Source of the DNA: Eupeodes corollae | Lineage: Eukaryota > Arthropoda > Insecta > Diptera > Syrphidae | Assembly: GCF_945859685.1 (NCBI RefSeq) | Contig: NC_079149.1 | Coordinates: 38,219,136-38,283,135, forward strand | DNA: 64,000 nucleotides | Direction: 5' to 3' | Part shown: positions 44,510 through 54,828 of the stretch, in pieces | Layout: each line of letters opens with the position of its first letter | Numbering within the stretch: position 1 is the first letter of the stretch | Translations under genes and position numbers: made by a program | Notes under the pieces: generated by a model | The model's input: the letters and a program-made list of their open reading frames with translations, nothing else | What the model was told of the DNA's origin: nothing | Database searches by the model: none

Positions 44510-47500
44510 TTTAGGATAAAAAGAAACGCGAAAAGTCGGTAAATTTCAAAATTATCAATTCGACACATTGATTTGAAAAAATTGTGTGAAAAGCAATGTT
44601 TTTTCATACATTATTTGTGTCGTTTTTTTGTAAAATTGATTTTGATGGCAAAATTAAAATAGGTTATAATTTGTTTGTGAAATTATAAAATAGTTTTCAG
44701 TTTTTTATTTAATTTTTTTAATTTTATTTTACTATGAAAAATTGAAAAGTAAGTAATTTAATTATTAAAATATCTAATATAATAATTTTTTGAAACTTTT
44801 TCGCAGATTATTCAAATACCACTTGATAAATAATGAGAAAAATCCATTTTTAGTTTTAAACAAATGTATACAAAATGGTTAGTCGTTTAATTTAAAGCAA
44901 TTTTGTTTATTAGTTAAAATTTATAAGACAGTTTTCACTTATTTTTAAAAATCTTATCGTCTAAGAAAAGAAATATAATTTTCTCTTAAATGCAAAAATA
45001 TTTTGATTTTAAATTGAATTTTACATAAAAAGAGTAAAAGTAATGATACCGAGAAATTGAGGTAAATGTCATTTTAAGCAAAATGGAAAGAGAATTAAGA
45101 AAAGTTAGTATAAAAATATTAAGCGGTTGGCTTTACCATGCAAAGGATTCATTATTTCATAAAAATCTCCAAAGCCCTCTTTTTGGGAACAACATAACGT
45201 AATGTTGGAAAATTCGTGTAGAATTGCAACCCCTTCATATTATATTTTTTTTCAAAATTAAAGGCTAATCATATGTAAAATTCTTTTTCTAAATTCTGAA
45301 ATTGGATTTTTATTCATCATCTGTTTTTTATAATACACCAAATTGTATATTGAAACTTTTCTAATTAGCGTAGAAATGGATTAAAGCAAGCCACACTATC
45401 TAAAAAACCAAATTAGAGCTAAAAATTGTACATACGTTCTATTTCCAAATAAAAAAATATAATCTAAATAAATTCCCCTAATTAAAAAAAGTTTAAAATT
45501 TAATACAAACATTTTCCTTGTCCAACGTCCAAGCTCTGTGTCAAGTTCTTAATTTACAATTTAATCTCTATCATAAAATTTAATACCCATCAAAAATAAA
45601 CTTAAAAAAAAAAACTTTTTTCATCATACAATTTTAAACTCTGTGTGAAAACATTTTAACTTTTAAGTGATCTGCATTCTGAATTCTGCAAAACGCCTGT
45701 CAACAGCAACAGTAGCAGTAGAAGCAGAAGCAGCATCACAAGAGGATTCAAAGGACAAGCTAAAAACAATGTTTTCAGTTTCTATCATAACTCCATTATC
45801 GTATGTACAATGTATAGTACAAATGTATGCTTCTATGTATCCATACAAAAAGCAGACACAAACCAAAACCCCCCTACTCCTAAAGATGTCTGCAATTTAT
45901 CAACATTCAAAAGCGATTTCCACAATTCAAGAGCGCACAATACCCCAAGTGCTACTAAGTGGTGAATGAAACAAATTCGTGTTGCAATTTTCTAAATTCA
46001 TATTCAAGCTAGCTAATGCAAGGCTGGAGCTGAAGCTGGAGCAGTAGCATCAGTGATGGGTTTTGGCGTCGTCTTCGTTGTCGTCGGTGGATAGGAGGAG
46101 GATTATGGGAGCAATGAAAAAAAGGAAGCCACTTTCATAACGGGTATGGGACGAGCTCAGAGCCAAAAACATCAACTTTAACACCCATAAATTCTGAAAT
46201 ACGAGTAATATCAAGTTCACAATAATGTCTGCAAACAAAACCTTTCGCCGTGTTTTCTTTTTCTCTCTCAAACCCTCTGACTTCTCCCTCCTTTCACCGT
46301 ATATAACTCCATCACGTACACCCGCAAGTTTCTGCTTTTACCCACCCTATTCAGAGTGGGATTTTTTGCTTTTCATTTTGGGGACAGCAGATATCCTCCG
46401 GACACAACATGGCAGACATTTTTGTCGAGTCAAGTCAAGTCTTTCTCAATGCGAGCTAGTAGCTCCTTCCGTTCCGTTTCGAGACCAGGTTGATGCACAA
46501 TATGCACTTCCTCATACACAAGCTTCACACATAAATATAATCATATAACATTTGGATTTAGCGTGTGCATGAACACTTCTAACAATTGGTGCAGCAACAA
46601 CAACAGCAACGGAATGCAGCAGCAACAGAAGCATTCTCTCGTATATGTTTGGCAAAAGAACAGTGGGAGTAGCCCGCTTGTCAAGAATCGGTAAGAAAAT
46701 AACGTTCATAAGCCAACTACGTCATATATAAACGAAGTACGGAACGTGAAGTCCTTTTAAAACTCCTATGCGGATGTTGTTGGCGCAAAATTGATAACAA
46801 CAATCCGGATATGGCTCCATAGTGTGTCAGAAAGTATGGCGGCCGTTTCATGTGATGATGTAGATGCAAGTAAGGAAAGGACACGACGACGCGACGGATT
46901 GAAGTTGTTTTTATTTATTTATTTTCCACTGTCGAGTTCTAAAATTAAAAATTCATCAAAAAGCTGTGAAGCACCTTGCACAGGAGAAGTAGCAAGCATC
47001 TGTGTCCATTGCCAGACAAAAGTTTTGTTAAGCTACCTATGCCATGACCATCATACTCTTTAAGGATGTTCTGCACTCATCTCAAGATGAGATATGAAAT
47101 AAATGTTAATGACACTTTTATCTTAGTTTGGTTATCATTATGGTTTTTCTTTTTGGCCCAAGATTATGTTTTAAGTTGGATCTTGAATTTAATGACCGTG
47201 TTGAATATTTTAAGATGGAGTAGATAGCTAGGTAGGTATATAGTGGAAAGTAATAACGGTTGCATTTAAGCACCCAAGAAAATGGGTTCATTCCAAAGTT
47301 GAATTTTAGGAAATAATAGTATCTTAGTAAAAAATTGGAATGACAAGCAGTATTGAAAAACAAAATGTTTATAAAAAAATGTCTTGCAGCAGGCTTTATA
47401 ATGACCTGAAACATTTAAGTCACATGATAGAAGAGAAGTTTCGGATCAATTTAGCTCATATTGGTCAACTCATTTAACTGTCTTAAATCCGTGCTAATTT
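44510..47500. other. AT-rich then more balanced unique DNA, no recognised gene
   Basis: 44510-45640 is AT-rich and featureless. 45660-47060 is more balanced, with CAG/CAA-type runs (45703-45735, 46590-46630) and open frames at 45667-45969, 46225-46548 and 46791-47063. These frames encode nothing I recognise and lack clear splice borders. Trinucleotide runs of this kind are common in fly intergenic and intronic DNA. Confidence 0.35.
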
Positions 47501-47640
47501 AATACAGCTAAAGAGTTTGTTTGTTTGCTTGTTTGTTTGAACCGACTTATCTCAGGAATTACTGGTTCGATTTGAAAAATTCTTTACGATTTTATATAAT
47601 CCATTATAATATATATATATAGAGAAGCATAAATAAGGAA
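47500..47640 (+). repeat. Dispersed repeat C with GTTT microsatellite, copy 2
   Basis: GTTTGTTTGCTTGTTTGTTTG at 47517, followed by CTTATCTCAGGAATTACTGG and TTCGATTTGAAAAATTCTTT, is the reverse complement of the block at 39060-39180. An AT dinucleotide run follows at about 47610-47621. Confidence 0.6.
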
Positions 47641-48908
47641 TGTTTCAAAATCAGGGATTTCTCCGTCTTCATAAACAGTGTTAAATTAATGTATCACAAA
47701 ATTGTTCCCCCTTTAATATTTTGTAAAAAATCCGTAACTTATGAGAGATATTTAAATACCAGACCAAGAGGATATTGTCTTTTTTGTATATTGCAAAAGG
47801 AAGTAGAAGTTGCAGTATGTCCACTCTCCAAATCCCAAAACGTACGTAGGTGTGCTAAACTGGTGAAAGTGAAATTAAACCATTTCAGACTTCCTTTTTT
47901 GCTTAAGTGTATATAAAAACAACTACTGAACATTTATTTTATTTTTACGGTGCCGTGAAACAACTCTGATTTTTAAAACTTCAAAACATAATGCAAATGT
48001 TTGCATGCATTCTAAATTTTGCGAATACAGGGATGGTATATACTTTTCTAAACGAGTCCAGTTGGTCTTATATCCATTGAATTTAATTTGGCCTTAATTT
48101 ATTACTTAAATGAGATTTGGCGTTATTTCGTTTTGACAAAATGATGCTTTACCTTTTTAAAGTGCAAAACAAGAAGAATTTTGAATTTCGTATTATTATT
48201 ATCCACTGCCACCCATGAATACAAAATCTTATTTCAATTGAATTCCGTGATAGTTTGTTTTTAGGGGATTTGGATAATCTTGAAATTCTCATCATTTGAA
48301 ATCATGTTTGTCTTTTATATGTGCTAATAAAACAATTGTCTCTAAAACTTTTGTAAAAAACAACGTAACCTCGATTTTGTTTCCATAATTTTTTTGCTTA
48401 GATTATGAACAATAATATTTTAAAATTTTCTGCAGTGTTGCATTGTATTATATTTTTTAACTTAAAACCAGAGCTTTGAAATAATTTAATGGACCTTAAT
48501 GCAAATTAGTTCATATTAAAATGTTCATGATTGGATACAATTAAAATATATTGAAATAACCTTAAAAGACAAAACTTTCTGTTTGATTTTTCAATTAATT
48601 TATTAAAGCATTTTCTCACTATTTTCAAGATTTTCCCAATAAGTTTAACCCAAAATCTAAAATATTTTAGGAAAGATTATTTTCAAAAGCCAAAAACTTA
48701 AAATTTAAATAATGTCCCCAAAATCGACGGATACAAATTTTGTACACTTATCCTTTTTTTTTAATTTATAAGTTTTCAAAATTAATAGAGTTTTGAAAAA
48801 AAATCCAACCATAAACTAGATTTCACTATGATGGAGAACGACAAAAAGCGTGAATATCAATACTTTTCTCAACTTAATTTTTAGCTTAAACTATAAACTC
48901 AAATCAAA
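47641..48908. other. AT-rich DNA, nothing recognised
   Basis: Open frames 47689-47916 and 47739-47933 overlap on opposite strands and resemble nothing known. No repeats shared with other parts of the window were noticed. Confidence 0.35.
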
Positions 48909-48910
48909 TG

Positions 48911-49213
48911 GAGTGGGGCAACAGTCCGTTGTGAACCAGGGCCTAGTGATTTACAACTCTCAACCATTCCTGTGTACTGTTGTCAGGAATGGAAGGGACC
49001 TACAATTTTTAGACTGAATCCGAACGGCTAGTTTGAGAAAGCACTTTTTCATGACAAGAATTACTCTTGAAGGATTTGTCAATTTCTCACAAGAGGCAGT
49101 ACCCGCGAAATTTTTTTTTTTTTTTTTTAATTAAGGTGGCAGAAACAGGGATTGAACCCAAAACCCCTTGCATGACAGTCCAACGCACTAACCATCATGT
49201 TACCGGTACTACT
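48911..49213 (-). mobile_element. tRNA-derived SINE (copy A), near full length
   Basis: Read on the minus strand, the element begins with a tRNA-like head (ACATGATGGTTAGTGCG as box A region near 49203-49187; GGGTTCAATCCC as box B at 49159-49148). Between them GTTGGACTGTCATGCAAGG resembles the anticodon arm of tRNA-Asp (CTGTCAC). A body with AAGAGTAATTCTTGTCATG and AGGTCCCTTCCATTCCTG follows, then the 3' end AACGGACTGTTGCCCCACTC at 48930-48911. Inside the body is a long A run (T run on the plus strand near 49114-49131). SINEs are transcribed by RNA polymerase III and copied by a partner LINE. The shared 3' end with the RTE-like LINE names the likely partner. Confidence 0.82.
49148..49159 (-). 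promoter_or_regulatory. Internal RNA polymerase III box B of the SINE
   Basis: On the minus strand this reads GGGTTCAATCCC, fitting the consensus GWTCRANNC. The matching box A-like segment lies about 30 bases upstream (49203-49187). The equivalent site in copy B is GGGATCGATCCC at 53931-53942, which has lost the central GTTC. Confidence 0.6.
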
Positions 49214-49224
49214 AAACTATAAAC

Positions 49225-50045
49225 TATACTCCTGAAAAAATTAGACAATTAAAACTGCACTAACTATAGAGGAATCAGTCTACTTAACATCGCCTATAAA
49301 ATCTTCTCTGCCGTAATATGTGAACGTCTAATGCCCATTGTCAACAACCTGATAGGTCCTTATCAGTGTCGTTTTAGACCAGGAAAGACCACAGTTGATC
49401 AAATATTCACATTACGGCAAATCCTGGAAAAAAACCCAAGAAGTAGTAGTCAAGGACTTCGTCTTCCGCTGTAAACGCAGAAAACAACAACAGCGCTGAG
49501 ATCAAACGCAGAATAACTCTTGCTAAGAAAAGCAATTGAGTGGTAAAGTCCTCTCTCGAGAAACCAAAGTGTTGCTATATAAGACCCTTATCATCCCCGT
49601 CCTGCTATACGGTGCAGAAGCATGGACTATGACAAAAGCGGATGAAAGAACCTTGGGTCGCTTCAAGAGAAAAGTTCTTCGTGTGATCTACGGTCCCGTA
49701 TGCATCGAAGGGGAGTGGAGGAGAAGATGGAACGACGAGCTATACGGGCTGTACAGTGACGTAGACTTAGCCAGAAGGGTAAAAGTCCAACGACTAAGAT
49801 GGGTTGGGTCACGTAGAGCGCATGGAAACCAATGCTCCGGCCCGGAAAGTCTTCGAATCCGCACCCACAAGACAGCGCAGTAGAGGAAGACCGCGGATCA
49901 AGTGGAGCGCACAAGGAGAAGGTGACCTCACCCAATTTGGAGCACAAAACTGGAGACATCTAACTAGGGACCGAGCTAGATGGAGAAGTTTGTTGGGTGA
50001 GGCCCTCGTTCACACAGGACTGGTAGACCCACCTTAAGTAGGTAA
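49225..50045 (+). mobile_element. RTE-like LINE copy 3, 5'-truncated and internally deleted
   Basis: The copy begins within the reverse transcriptase: CTNYRGISLLNIAYKIFSAV near 49257-49315, RLMPIVNNLIGPYQCRFRPG, TTVDQIFTLRQILEKN to about 49435. It then jumps to VVKDFVF and the C-terminal domain (SGKVLSRETKVLLYKTLIIP, VLLYGAEAWTMTKADERTLG, VCIEGEWRRRWNDELYGLYS in 49536-49883). The frame shifts near 49805 and continues as HVERMETNAPARKVFESAPT and QNWRHLTRDRARWRSLLGEA in 49804-50037. The catalytic palm (motifs A-C, seen in copy 2) is missing. The 3' end is GACTGGTAGACCCACCTTAA with a short degenerate tail. It begins almost immediately after the SINE at 48911, so the two insertions abut. Confidence 0.82.
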
Positions 50046-50729
50046 TTAAGAAACTATACTCTGTCGAAAAAATAAATAATTATGAACACTTATGTTTTTA
50101 AAAATTGTATGTTTACTTGAATTTTGTTATACTTTAAACCAGATTTTAAAAGCAATTTAAGAGACCTTAAAAAATTATCGTAATTGGAAAAAATTCAATT
50201 AACAATAAAATACTGAACTTCCTGCTTTATTTTTCCTTTGACTTATCAAATCATATTCTCATAATTTTCATGATTGAGTTTAAGAAAGTTTGACTCAAAA
50301 TAAAAAATACTGTTTAAAACCGCAATTATTAAAATTCAATAGTAATGCCCCAAAAAATGTTAAAGTAATGTCCCCAAACTTGAGGGACATACATTTTGTT
50401 CGGTTATGCTTATTAAAAATATTTTTGAAAATAAGTTTAAGGAAATTTTAAAAATTAATAGAATTCTATACAAAAGTCCTATCTTTACTGCACTTTGATG
50501 GAAAACGCCAAGGAATGTGGTTATCAATTCGTTTTTCACCTTCATTTCTGGCTTGAGATAAAATATCCCAAAATACAGTTTTGAATGATGCTTGGCTGTC
50601 AAGGAATCGTCTTTTCAGTGGGATTTTGGATTGGTTAGAGATATTCTAATAAACAAACAATTGTCGTATTTGGGGTTCTGAAAATGCTTAATTAATTGAA
50701 TAGAGGGAATTATGAAAGGTCACTTTTTG

Positions 50730-50960
50730 ATGATCCATTTGGTCCGGAGGTGTGATTGAACCTTTTTTCTTCGTGAACGACTGTCATCGTCAATTCGGAG
50801 CATTTTGTTCATATGATAACCGAATTTTTGTGCCTTCTATTGAAGAATACGACTTGGAGAACGGTGTTACATGCCACACAACCCGAGTTAATTTGGCTTT
50901 ATTGCGAGAGACATTTCCTGGACTGAAATCAATGCTTGCAACAACAACTAAGGTCACTTT
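50730..50960 (+). mobile_element. Mariner-type transposase fragment
   Basis: The frame from 50752 reads EPFFFVNDCHRQFG, IEEYDLENGVTCHTTRVNLA and LLRETFPGLKSMLA. This corresponds to the middle of a mariner transposase, GPYFFEND...LE..WFQQDGATCHT..LLRETFPG. The segment FQQD with the second catalytic aspartate is deleted (DLEN-GVTCHT), so it cannot be active. It differs from the DD41D element at 17846, where the matching stretch is WFQQDGATCHTARDSMAILR, and so represents a further family or subfamily. No termini were found. Confidence 0.7.
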
Positions 50961-53279
50961 CCTTCACTTACATTTTAATTAAATTTTTAAAGACTCCTTT
51001 TATCTTAACTTAATACAATTTTTCAACATAAATATCTCAATGAAGTTATCCTTTTTTCGAGGATCTGTTGATCAGTGTTTTAAGATAAGAATGTCTTCAA
51101 ACCATTAACTATCAACACTCTAATAACTGATTCATTCCTAAGGCCGGTGAAGCACTTGCTTAGCAAAGATCTAAACTTTTGCTTAAACACTGTCCCCACA
51201 AAAGCTCAACAATTTATTTAAATTTTAAACACCCTCCCCTCATTCCTAACACGAAACATTTTATGCCCTCAACTATTTTCCTTTTTAAATTAATAAGTAC
51301 TTTACTTTTTAGCTTTTTTCATTGGTTTTCTATCAATAGTATCAATAGAAAATAGGCAGTGAAAACTTTTTCTTCCCATAAATAAAAATATAACTTTTAT
51401 TACAGAAGGAGAAATGTTTCTATAATCAAAATGTTTAGTTTTAAAAATTATTTTAACCACCTTAAATCATTATTTTTTATTCTTCGTATCCCTAAAAGGT
51501 TAAATTAATAAAATGATCTGATACACTTTGAAATTGACATTGAGAAATGTAAATTTCTTAAAAGATTTGTTCCTTCCTAACCTAAAACTTTATTTGTATC
51601 TTGCAAGTAGGTTGAGCAAATAAATATAGCAAGCAAAATACCCCATCTATAACTTTTTTTAAATTTTCGTTTTCGATTTTATCTTGAACTTCGAATAATT
51701 TTCGCTGACATTTTCATCACATCCGAATCCTTTTTTGCACTTAGATTTGCTTTCGTTTCCTTTTATCACTTAGTTTCACGGAATGACAATATGCGATGGT
51801 CATGCTCCGATAAATGTTCAAAGTTCTGTTCGGTTCCATTTTTTGAAATATACCGACATATATTTGTGGCAAATATAACCTAATACCTCTGCACTGAAAA
51901 AGGACCTTCTTTTCAATAGAGCCATAAAAAAAACGAAATCCATCGTAGTGAAATATAAAAAAAATGAAAAATAGTTTGAAAACTTTTTTATTATTTTTTT
52001 TTTGTGTGCTCTATCGTCTTAGTTGCCAAGCGAATTAGTAGTGTTTCGTTGTAGAAGTTTTTAATGTTCGAAATTTGTCAGAAGTTTGTTATCCTGGTTT
52101 CTTCTCTCCTTACGATTTGAACAGGACAGAAAGAGAAAGAGAGAAAAAAATATACAAGAAACTAATTTTATTCTCGATGGGACTTTTTAGTTTGAATTCA
52201 AATTTCGAAATAATAAATAATATAGAACGCATAAGTATAATTTTTTATTTTATAGAAAGAACATCGAAATCAACAGTGGCGACGAAGACCGACGCGACGG
52301 TGTAAGAGGAGGAAAGGCAGGAAGAGGGATAAAAAAATAATAAAATGACCAAGCCGCATGTTACTAACTAGAACTTGAAGTTATGAAGTTAAAGTAGTAG
52401 TCATGGAAACTTTATGTAGGCAATATTTTATATAAAAAGTTCAGTATCCAAGTTTCGACTCGAGATGGATTAAGTTGGCAGGCAATCTTCTTCTTCTTTT
52501 TTTAATTTGAGTTATTAACTAATTAAACTGTGTTTTCTTACAATAAATCAACTTTGCAAGAAATTTATTATTATTTTCTAACGGATGAGTTTCTTTTTGT
52601 CAACAAACATATGAAAATTGTATATAATAGATTTCTGATCCTGGAAAAGTGATTGCTTCATAAATAAATACATCGAAATGTCACACTATTCTTACATTTT
52701 AGCAAATCAAAATATATTTATTTGGTAAGTTTTTATTCGTACTTTTCTTATTTATTTTGATCAACAAAATTTTTAATTTAACGAAAAAAGTCTTAGAACC
52801 AAAGGTTTTACGAAATGTACATCCATCTTATTCAAAAATTGTATGTCCCTGAAATTGGTGCTAAATATCTTTGAAAAAATGCTAATTTTAAGAAGTCTAT
52901 CGTTTAAAAGATCGCATCAAATTTTTAGAATTCCTCAACTTAAAAGTTGAATTCAAGAAGCAGTTGTAATGAATTATAAAAAACAAAGTAATGAATTATA
53001 AAAAGGTAATACTCTAAGGTCAGAATTTTAAAAAAATTTCAAAGTATTTATTAAACTGGTCAACAAGATTATAAGAGTAGCAACCAAATTAATCCTTTTC
53101 TAATATTTTTGATTGCTTAAGTTCGAATATATCTTCAAAATAATGCTATCACGTGAATTTTTTGATATGCAACGTTTTATAGTGCAAAAAACACCTTTTA
53201 TTCTGGGGTTACGTTAATTCATGAAGTAGTGTTTTTTTTTTTTGAATAAAATACGTTAAGATTTTAGAAATTAGCGATC
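50961..53279. other. AT-rich unique DNA
   Basis: No recognised transposon or gene was seen. Around 52010-52120 the texture is leader-like (CTTAGTTGCCAAGCGAATTA and GTGTTTCGTTGTAGAAG), followed by an unrecognised frame to 52305 that has no ATG at its start. This is too weak to call. Confidence 0.3.
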
Positions 53280-53698
53280 ACTTGCTTCGATACTATATTT
53301 AAAAAAAATTCTTATTAGTAGTAAGTCTTTACCTGCCGAACATTAAAAGAACGGGGAAGCATTTATCTTTACACAAAACCCAAAAAAGATATGAATGGAA
53401 TTGTATATCTTATTAGAAATTATTATTTTTAAAGTTACACATCAAGCATTTGGATGATATTGAAAAAAAAATGGTGTCGAAAACGGGTATTTCTGAGTTT
53501 GGAGCACGTATAGCTAAAATCGGAGTCTGGATTCAGATCAGCACTATAAATTAACTTTTAGTGCTGATTATTCAAAAGCATAAGGGAATTACTTTCAAAG
53601 TTTTTTAAACTTAAGAAAGAGTCAAATGAAGAACTGTAAGTCATCTCATAACTAATTCGAAATTACGACATTTAAGCAAATACTAAGTAAATAAAAAA
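53280..53698 (+). repeat. Repeat P, uninterrupted copy
   Basis: This aligns by eye with 41341-41642 joined to 42546-42650 and lacks the 899-bp TTAA-flanked insertion. At the corresponding point it reads TTAACTTTTAGTGCTGATTA. It runs straight into the SINE copy at 53701. Confidence 0.55.
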
Positions 53699-53970
53699 AT
53701 TGGGTGGCGCAACAGTATGTTTCAGAACTAGGGCCTAGTGACTGACAATTTTCAACCATTCCTGTGTGCGAGTACTGTTGCCAGGGATGGAAGAGACCTA
53801 TAGTTTTAAGCGGAATCCGGACGGAAAATTTGAGAAATCACTTTCCATGACAAGAATTACTCTTGGAGAATTTGTCAATTCTTCGCAAGAGGCAGTAGCC
53901 GTGAAAAAAAACTTTATGTGGCATAGGCAGGGATCGATCCCAAGACCACTCGCATGACAGTCCAACGCAC

Positions 53971-54794
53971 TTTTTTTAAATTCATTTTTATTAATTCAAT
54001 CTTAAACCTATCTTAAATCTAGACAAAAATTCATAAAACTATCCTAAATAACTATAACTTACAACTAACTTAATGGTCCCATACGGACACTCTAAGTTAA
54101 ACTAAAACACTTAATAGTAATGCCTTTCGGCCCTAAGATCTATTTTACTTCAGTTTATAATTATTTTATTTATTTTTGTGTTTATTAGAAAATTTAAAAA
54201 AAAACTAATATCGATATCCTTTTTTATTTTTACTTAAAAACTACTTAAAGTAAGGTCCTGAATATAAAACTTAAAGCTTACTGAAACTACCTATTCTACC
54301 TATAAACTATTTAAAACTAGAACAACCACAGCAGCAAATCTAACTATCTTAACATTTTTGTTATACATATTTTGTTGTCTTTTTTTTTTAATAATTTTTT
54401 TGTATTCCATGTTTTTTTTGTATTTTTTTTTGTGTGCCACCATGCCTATTCTACTTACAACTAAATCATAAAACTATAAAACAAGTATGTAAGCCGGCCA
54501 AGACTTAAAACCCCATCCCGACTACCCAATATCAAGTGCCGATTGAAGCCACCAAAACTGGTTCTCCTGCTTCACCCTATCAGTTCGGTCCCGTTCGGTC
54601 ACTGCCCTACTGAATGAAGGAGCTCTGCTCCGCGTTGTTCCATGAAGTCCTATTGTACAGGAGTCGCCTATACCCGGTTCGTCGTCTGACGTGGTAGATT
54701 TGCAACACTGCCAATCTATCCTGTATCAGACCGCATCTATCTAAAAAGACGAATGCCTCTGGTGGAATGAAGCCGCTCAAGCGTGCACTCTCAA
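53971..54794 (-). mobile_element. 5'-truncated poly(A) LINE nested in SINE copy B
   Basis: On the minus strand the element starts abruptly inside a C-terminal coding segment (SARLSGFIPPEAFVFLDRCG, LIQDRLAVLQIYHVRRRTGY, stop at 54607). About 600 bp of 3' untranslated sequence follows, then AATAAA at 53992-53987 and a short A run (T7 at 53971-53977). A possible target duplication is AACGCAC at 53964-53970 against AATGCAT at 54795-54801, differing at two bases. Truncation, polyadenylation signal, A tail and duplication are the hallmarks of target-primed insertion. The tail type differs from the TAAG tails of the RTE-like copies, so this is another LINE family. I do not recognise the C-terminal protein well enough to name the clade. 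Confidence 0.75.
53987..53992 (-). terminator. Polyadenylation signal of the nested LINE
   Basis: AATAAA on the minus strand lies about 10 bases upstream of the terminal A run, the usual position for a 3' end signal. Confidence 0.6.
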
Positions 54795-54828
54795 AATGCA
54801 TTAACCATCATGCCACGGGTACTAATAA

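Larger units (their letters stand above)
53701..54828 (-). mobile_element. SINE copy B, split by a LINE insertion
   Basis: The plus strand begins GGGTGGCGCAACAGTATG, the inverted 3' end. It continues with body phrases AGGGCCTAGTGACTGAC, CCAGGGATGGAAGAGACCTA, CATGACAAGAATTACTCTTG and CGCAAGAGGCAGTAGCCG, then the inverted tRNA-like head GCATGACAGTCCAACGCAC to 53970. The head resumes as TTAACCATCATGCCACGGGT at 54801. The interruption is an 824-bp poly(A) LINE end. Box B is GGGATCGATCCC, a mutated form. Copies A and B have the same orientation. Confidence 0.8.

Noticed and set aside
46225..46548. Plus-strand open frame of 107 codons
   Set aside because: The composition is phenylalanine- and serine-rich from T/C-rich DNA, the frame overlaps frames on the other strand, and it shows no domain and no splice context.
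49136..49213. Possible functional tRNA gene
   Set aside because: The tRNA-like segment lacks a proper acceptor stem, continues into the SINE body and has mutated arms. It is the SINE head.
49663..49959. Minus-strand open frame of 98 codons
   Set aside because: It is antisense to the C-terminal domain of RTE-like copy 3.
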